Translations under genes and position numbers: made by a program
The notes under the pieces: generated by a model
The model's input: only the letters and a program-made list of their open reading frames with translations
What the model was told of the DNA's origin: nothing
Database searches by the model: none
Assembly: GCA_964439085.1 (NCBI GenBank)
Contig: CAYTNB010000102.1
Location: 1-9,670 of the forward strand
Source of the DNA: JAADIV01 sp964439085
GTDB taxonomy: Bacteria > Desulfobacterota > Desulfobulbia > Desulfobulbales > VMSU01
Length of the DNA stretch: 9,670 bases
Direction: 5' to 3'
Shown: positions 6,417 through 9,670 of the stretch, piece by piece
Layout: every line of letters begins with the position of its first letter
Position numbering within the stretch: position 1 is the stretch's first letter

Positions 6417-6846
6417 GTGCATAATTTATAGAATATTTATGTAAAAGGGTTTTGATGGCCCGCTCCAAATAATATATCGAGCAAGGTTTTTCAATATATT
6501 CATCGGCACCTACTGAAAAACCCAACATTCTGTCATTGTGCTGATCTTTGCTGGTTATCATTATTATCCATATTTGACTCGTATCCGGATTAGATTTTAA
6601 TTTTTTGCATACATCCCGACCGTCCATTTTTGGCATGGAAATGTCCAAAAGCAGGATGTCCGGCAGATTCTCCTGGGCCAGCGAATAAGCTTCAGCCCCA
6701 TCATAGGCGTTTAGTACCTCGAAGCCATTATTGTTCAAAAATTTTGTAAACTTGATGTGAGTTGTATGGTCATCATCGGCGATAAGAATTTTTTTAACTG
6801 CCCCATTCCCTTCTACCATTGTTCTGAGTTTGTTGTTCGCTTCCAT
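6361..6846 (-). CDS. Stand-alone receiver-domain response regulator (CheY-like)
   Basis: The 161-residue protein has a single receiver domain at about 17-136 and no DNA-binding or enzymatic output. The acidic pocket is Asp24-26 (IADDDH), phospho-acceptor Asp68 (LLLDISMPKMDG), switch Thr98 (MITSKD) and Lys120 (EKP). A 25-residue Ser/Pro-rich tail follows. Receivers of this kind pass phosphate on or act by binding a partner. The ATG at 6846 has AGGGG with a 7-nt gap. It lies downstream of the hybrid kinase on the same strand; the 162-bp gap is mostly a mobile mini-element, and without it the spacer would be 47 bp. It is therefore the likely acceptor of phosphate from the hybrid kinase HPt domain (inference). 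The tail is encoded in the region shared with the convergent six-cysteine gene. Confidence 0.93.
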   Translation of the reverse strand: MEANNKLRTMVEGNGAVKKILIADDDHTTHIKFTKFLNNNGFEVLNAYDGAEAYSLAQENLPDILLLDISMPKMDGRDVCKKLKSNPDTSQIWIIMITSKDQHNDRMLGFSVGADEYIEKPCSIYYLERAIKTLLHKYSINYAPNSVAQPLSSEPSSISKA

Positions 6847-6889
6847 TTTTTTGCCCCTTTTTTTGTTAACAAGATTAATGTGATAAATT

Positions 6890-6897
6890 ATTGCTAG
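6890..6897. repeat. Left target-site duplication of the mini-element
   Basis: ATTGCTAG here is repeated exactly at 7005-7012, directly outside the inverted-repeat ends. Confidence 0.85.
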
Positions 6898-7004
6898 GTA
6901 ACTTCTCCAAAAGTGGTGGTAAGTGGTATTGTTGAACTTTTCTGGATTCCGGCTAAAAACATGCGGGAATTCAGGAGTTTCACCAACAGTTTTGGAGAAG
7001 TTAC
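6898..7004. mobile_element. 107-bp MITE-like element with IS66-type ends
   Basis: The element starts GTAACTTCTCCAAAA (6898-6912) and ends with its exact reverse complement (6990-7004). Extending inwards, 21 of 23 positions match (6898-6920 against 6982-7004). A second weaker stem (around 6942-6950 with 6966-6974) lies inside, so a transcript could fold into a long hairpin. An 8-bp duplication flanks both ends. There is no room for a transposase, so movement would need one supplied in trans. Ends beginning GTAA and 8-bp duplications are typical of IS66-family insertion sequences (established knowledge), hence the family suggestion. The exact duplication and perfect ends suggest a fairly recent insertion. 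Confidence 0.85.
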
Positions 7005-7012
7005 ATTGCTAG
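7005..7012. repeat. Right target-site duplication of the mini-element, containing the kinase stop codon
   Basis: Second copy of ATTGCTAG. The TAG stop of the hybrid kinase on the minus strand (7009-7011) lies inside this copy, so the insertion kept the coding sequence intact. Confidence 0.85.
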
Positions 7013-9670
7013 GCCTGAGTCCTGACAAAATTCTGCATATAGGCCTGAGCTTCATCAATACTTTTTTCAAAGCGAAGAAACAGGTTTTGGCTGATCTGCG
7101 TATCTTCTGCCTTGCTTGCTTCTTCAAGTTCTTTGGCTACTCTGGCTAAATCACCAGCAAATACATTTAATGCCGCTCCCTTGATGGCGTGTACTTCTTT
7201 CTCTAACTGCAGATTGTTTTGGGTGTCAAAAGCTTGCCGGGTAGTTACTTTCTGTTGTTCCAGGCTTTTGCTGAAACTCTCGAACAGTTCGACGACGATC
7301 TCAGTGTCATCCTGCATTTCAGTCAGCAGATTGGATATGTCAACTGGGGTGGCACTCTGCTCGGAAGTCAACGGCGTACTTTTCGATGCGCCAATGTTAT
7401 CTGTCAAGGTAGAGGGGAACCATTTTCGGGCCATGTCGATAAAATCATTTCTCTTCAGCGGCTTGGTAATGTAATCATCCATCCCGATTTTGATACATTG
7501 CTTGCGGTAACCTGCCAGGGCGTGGGCTGTCATGGCAATAATTGGTATCCTTGTTTCTTTGCTGGTTTCCTGCTCCCATTCTCTTATTTTAGCTGTTGCC
7601 TTGTAACCATCCATTACCGGCATCTGGATATCCATAAATACCAAATCATATTTTTGGTTCTTGATAAGCATCACTGCCAGTTCCCCGTCTTCAGCTTCAT
7701 CAATGGCATATCCTGCCGATGACAGATAGTGGGAAGCAACTTTACGATTCGTGGGGTAATCTTCTACCAGTAGAATTTTGCCCAGCTTTGCCGCATCATT
7801 ATTTGTAGAAGCTGTTGGCTTCATCTTTTTGTTCAAAGATTTACCTGTCTTAACGACGCCTGAAGCCCCCAAGGTTGAGCAGACAGTCATCTTCAACTCC
7901 TGGCGCAGAATAGGCTTGTTCATATAGCCTTGAATAGCAAGGTGATCCCAGTTTGTGTCGTCTTTTTTAGAACTGGAGGAGCGGAGAACGATGACCGGTG
8001 TGTGGCTCTCCGCAGTCTCTCTACCTCTTAGGCGGGAGACGAAATCAAAGCCGTTCATTACCGGCATATCGAAATCGGTAAGAATTAGATCAATTGCCGC
8101 AACGGAGTTTGCCATCTTATGGACAATGCCCAGGCCCTCCTGACCATTTGTGGCCTTTATCGGAATACACCCCCATGAATTCAGGTATTCCTCCAAAATA
8201 AAAAGAATAGTGGGGCTGTCGTCTACGATAAGAACACGTTTACCGGAGAGGATACGGTCATTTACCGGCACTATATCTTTGCGGTCGCTGGCTTCAGCAA
8301 TGGGCAGGACGAACCAGAAAGTACTACCAGCCCCCTCTTCGCTTGAGACTCCGATCTCGCCACCCATAAGCTCCACCAGTTGCTTGGAAATGGTTGTCCC
8401 CAAGCCTGTCCCACCGTATAGTCTGGTCGTTGAGCCATCTGCCTGGCTGAAACTTTCGAATACGTCGGCAAGCTTTTTCTTCGGGATACCTATGCCTGAG
8501 TCCTTTATTGAGAAGCGGATGCGGTTTGTAGATGGGTATTTTTTATCTAATTCTACCTTGATGTATATTTCTCCTGTGTGGGTAAACTTCAGGGCGTTGC
8601 CGCAGAGGTTCGTTAACACCTGTCGAATTCTGCCGGGGTCACCAATTACTTGATCCGGGAGGTCTGGTGAAATAAAAAAGATGATCTCAAGTCCCTTTTG
8701 TTCACCCGCAAAAATAGTCGTCTGGACGACCTCTTCACAAAGCGAATACAGATCAAAGGCAATCGCCTCTATCTCAATCTTTCCTGCTTCGATTTTAGAA
8801 AAATCCAGAATGTCATTGATAATCCGGAGCAGTGAGTCGGCTTCATTATTAATGGTGCGAATGATATGATTCTGCTCCTCGGTCAGTTCCGTCTCTAAAG
8901 CTATGCTCGCCATGCCGAGAACGCCGTTCAGTGGTGTTCTAATTTCGTGGCTCATATTGGCTAAAAATTGGCTCTTGATTTTGTTGGCCTGCTCGGCATT
9001 TTGCTTGGCCTCTTCGAGATCAAGCCTTGCACGTTGCAGAACGCTAATATCCACAAAACTACAGATAAAATGTCTTCTGCCATCGAGCATGATTGCTGTT
9101 TCGGTCTTGATTACTGGTAACTCCTGGCCCTTGGCAGTAAATAACAGATGCTCCATGTTGTCGATTGACTCATCGGACTGGCACATACGGCACTCTTGCA
9201 GTCTTTGCGGACAAACGGACTCGTAGCAATGTTCCCCAATTAACTGCCGCCGGTGCGCTCCTATCATTGTCTGGGCTGCGGGGTTGGCATCGACGATGAC
9301 ATGCGTTTTGGCATCGATAATTATGACGCCTGCCTGTACGGAATCGAATATAGTTTTAAGCCGCTGCTGGTTTAAACGAAGCTCCTTCTCGATCCGTTTT
9401 CTCTCTTCATTTTCCTTAACAAGCAAATTTTTGGAAACTTTGGTACTGTCCAGGCTGTCCAACATGAAATTAATGCCTTTGCTAAGTTCGCCGATTTCAT
9501 CATTGAAGCTTATCGCAATTCTCTCTGGAGAGTCTTGTTTATTATTCTTTTGTTGTGGGGATTCAATAATGTCATTTGCTCCGGAAAGTGTATCTCTTAA
9601 TTTCTGATCCGAAGGTGATGCCACTAAGGCATTTTTTGAAAAATCTCCCGTCGCAGGTGTCTCCAACATG
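7009..9670 (-). CDS. Hybrid histidine kinase with PAS, two receivers and HPt (partial, N-terminus outside window)
   Basis: 886 residues are visible from the Met at 9669, but the frame is open to the edge and begins inside a HAMP-like region, so the gene continues outside and an upstream TM sensor part is expected. Order: HAMP C-terminal half (NDEIGELSKGINFML, 56-70); coiled coil 78-105; PAS 102-212 with Cys148, 153, 160, 163; HisKA with His241 (NMSHEIRTPLNG); HATPase with Asn354/358, G1 DSGIGI (390-395) and G2 GGTGLGT; receiver 1 at 478-600 (Asp483/484, phospho-acceptor Asp532, Lys585); receiver 2 at 631-750 (Asp680 in FMDIQMPVMDG, Thr714, Lys737); HPt at about 778-880 with His827 (HAIKGAA). 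All key residues are present, so a His-Asp-His relay is likely. The stand-alone receiver downstream is the probable final acceptor. A mini-element sits directly after its TAG stop. Confidence 0.93.
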   Translation of the reverse strand, partial: MLETPATGDFSKNALVASPSDQKLRDTLSGANDIIESPQQKNNKQDSPERIAISFNDEIGELSKGINFMLDSLDSTKVSKNLLVKENEERKRIEKELRLNQQRLKTIFDSVQAGVIIIDAKTHVIVDANPAAQTMIGAHRRQLIGEHCYESVCPQRLQECRMCQSDESIDNMEHLLFTAKGQELPVIKTETAIMLDGRRHFICSFVDISVLQRARLDLEEAKQNAEQANKIKSQFLANMSHEIRTPLNGVLGMASIALETELTEEQNHIIRTINNEADSLLRIINDILDFSKIEAGKIEIEAIAFDLYSLCEEVVQTTIFAGEQKGLEIIFFISPDLPDQVIGDPGRIRQVLTNLCGNALKFTHTGEIYIKVELDKKYPSTNRIRFSIKDSGIGIPKKKLADVFESFSQADGSTTRLYGGTGLGTTISKQLVELMGGEIGVSSEEGAGSTFWFVLPIAEASDRKDIVPVNDRILSGKRVLIVDDSPTILFILEEYLNSWGCIPIKATNGQEGLGIVHKMANSVAAIDLILTDFDMPVMNGFDFVSRLRGRETAESHTPVIVLRSSSSKKDDTNWDHLAIQGYMNKPILRQELKMTVCSTLGASGVVKTGKSLNKKMKPTASTNNDAAKLGKILLVEDYPTNRKVASHYLSSAGYAIDEAEDGELAVMLIKNQKYDLVFMDIQMPVMDGYKATAKIREWEQETSKETRIPIIAMTAHALAGYRKQCIKIGMDDYITKPLKRNDFIDMARKWFPSTLTDNIGASKSTPLTSEQSATPVDISNLLTEMQDDTEIVVELFESFSKSLEQQKVTTRQAFDTQNNLQLEKEVHAIKGAALNVFAGDLARVAKELEEASKAEDTQISQNLFLRFEKSIDEAQAYMQNFVRTQA

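Noticed and set aside
7011..7049. Repeated AGGCCTGAG at 7011 and 7041, 30 bp apart
   Set aside because: It encodes two in-frame Gln-Ala occurrences at the end of the kinase; too short and too few copies to call a repeat.
6894..7149. Short ORFs on both strands spanning the mini-element
   Set aside because: They mix element sequence with kinase sequence in wrong frames; the element itself appears non-coding.
7219..7722. 167-residue plus-strand ORF
   Set aside because: It is antisense to receiver 2 and HPt coding sequence of the hybrid kinase and shows no recognisable protein features.
8150..8653. 167-residue plus-strand ORF
   Set aside because: Antisense shadow of the kinase ATPase and receiver 1 region; codon content follows from the real gene on the other strand.
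1..9670. CRISPR array, tRNA or rRNA genes
   Set aside because: No regularly spaced repeats, no cloverleaf-like segment and no rRNA-like sequence noticed on reading.

Overview
The window looks like chromosomal DNA of a Gram-negative bacterium with moderate GC content and many environmental sensors. Large hybrid histidine kinases, a LapG-type periplasmic protease, an AmtB transporter and an IS66-like mini-element would suit a Desulfobacterota (Desulfobulbales-like) or similar proteobacterial genome. That placement is an inference from gene style only; there is no rRNA or other marker gene here.

Left part (1-2435, all minus strand): the N-terminal 489 residues of a two-TM, Cache-plus-PAS sensor whose output domain lies outside the window, then a complete LapG-like transglutaminase-type cysteine protease. 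LapG proteases normally cut a biofilm adhesin under c-di-GMP control through LapD. No LapD or adhesin gene is visible here.

Middle (2436-4970): a 523-bp regulatory gap with a 28-bp-stem hairpin, an amtB-type ammonium channel gene on the plus strand with no glnK/glnB beside it, then about 790 bp without a convincing full-length gene. That stretch holds two adjacent hairpins after amt, a possible 26-codon ORF with a good Shine-Dalgarno and promoter, and a frame-broken stretch resembling the C-terminus of a histidine kinase.

Right part (4971-9670): two signalling modules meet tail to tail. Rightward is a soluble receiver-histidine kinase followed 42 bp later by a 70-residue six-cysteine protein. 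Leftward is a large hybrid kinase (HAMP remnant, PAS with a cysteine cluster, HisKA, HATPase, two receivers, HPt; N-terminus outside the window) followed by a stand-alone receiver protein. The six-cysteine gene and the stand-alone receiver gene overlap by 56 bp at their 3' ends.

The clearest non-genic discovery is a 107-bp element at 6898-7004. It has perfect 15-bp terminal inverted repeats starting GTAA and an exact 8-bp duplication (ATTGCTAG) on both sides. It carries no transposase and sits directly at the stop codon of the hybrid kinase. Removing it and one duplication copy leaves a 47-bp spacer between hybrid kinase and receiver, which suggests they were originally a tight operon. Its ends and duplication length match what is known of IS66-family elements.
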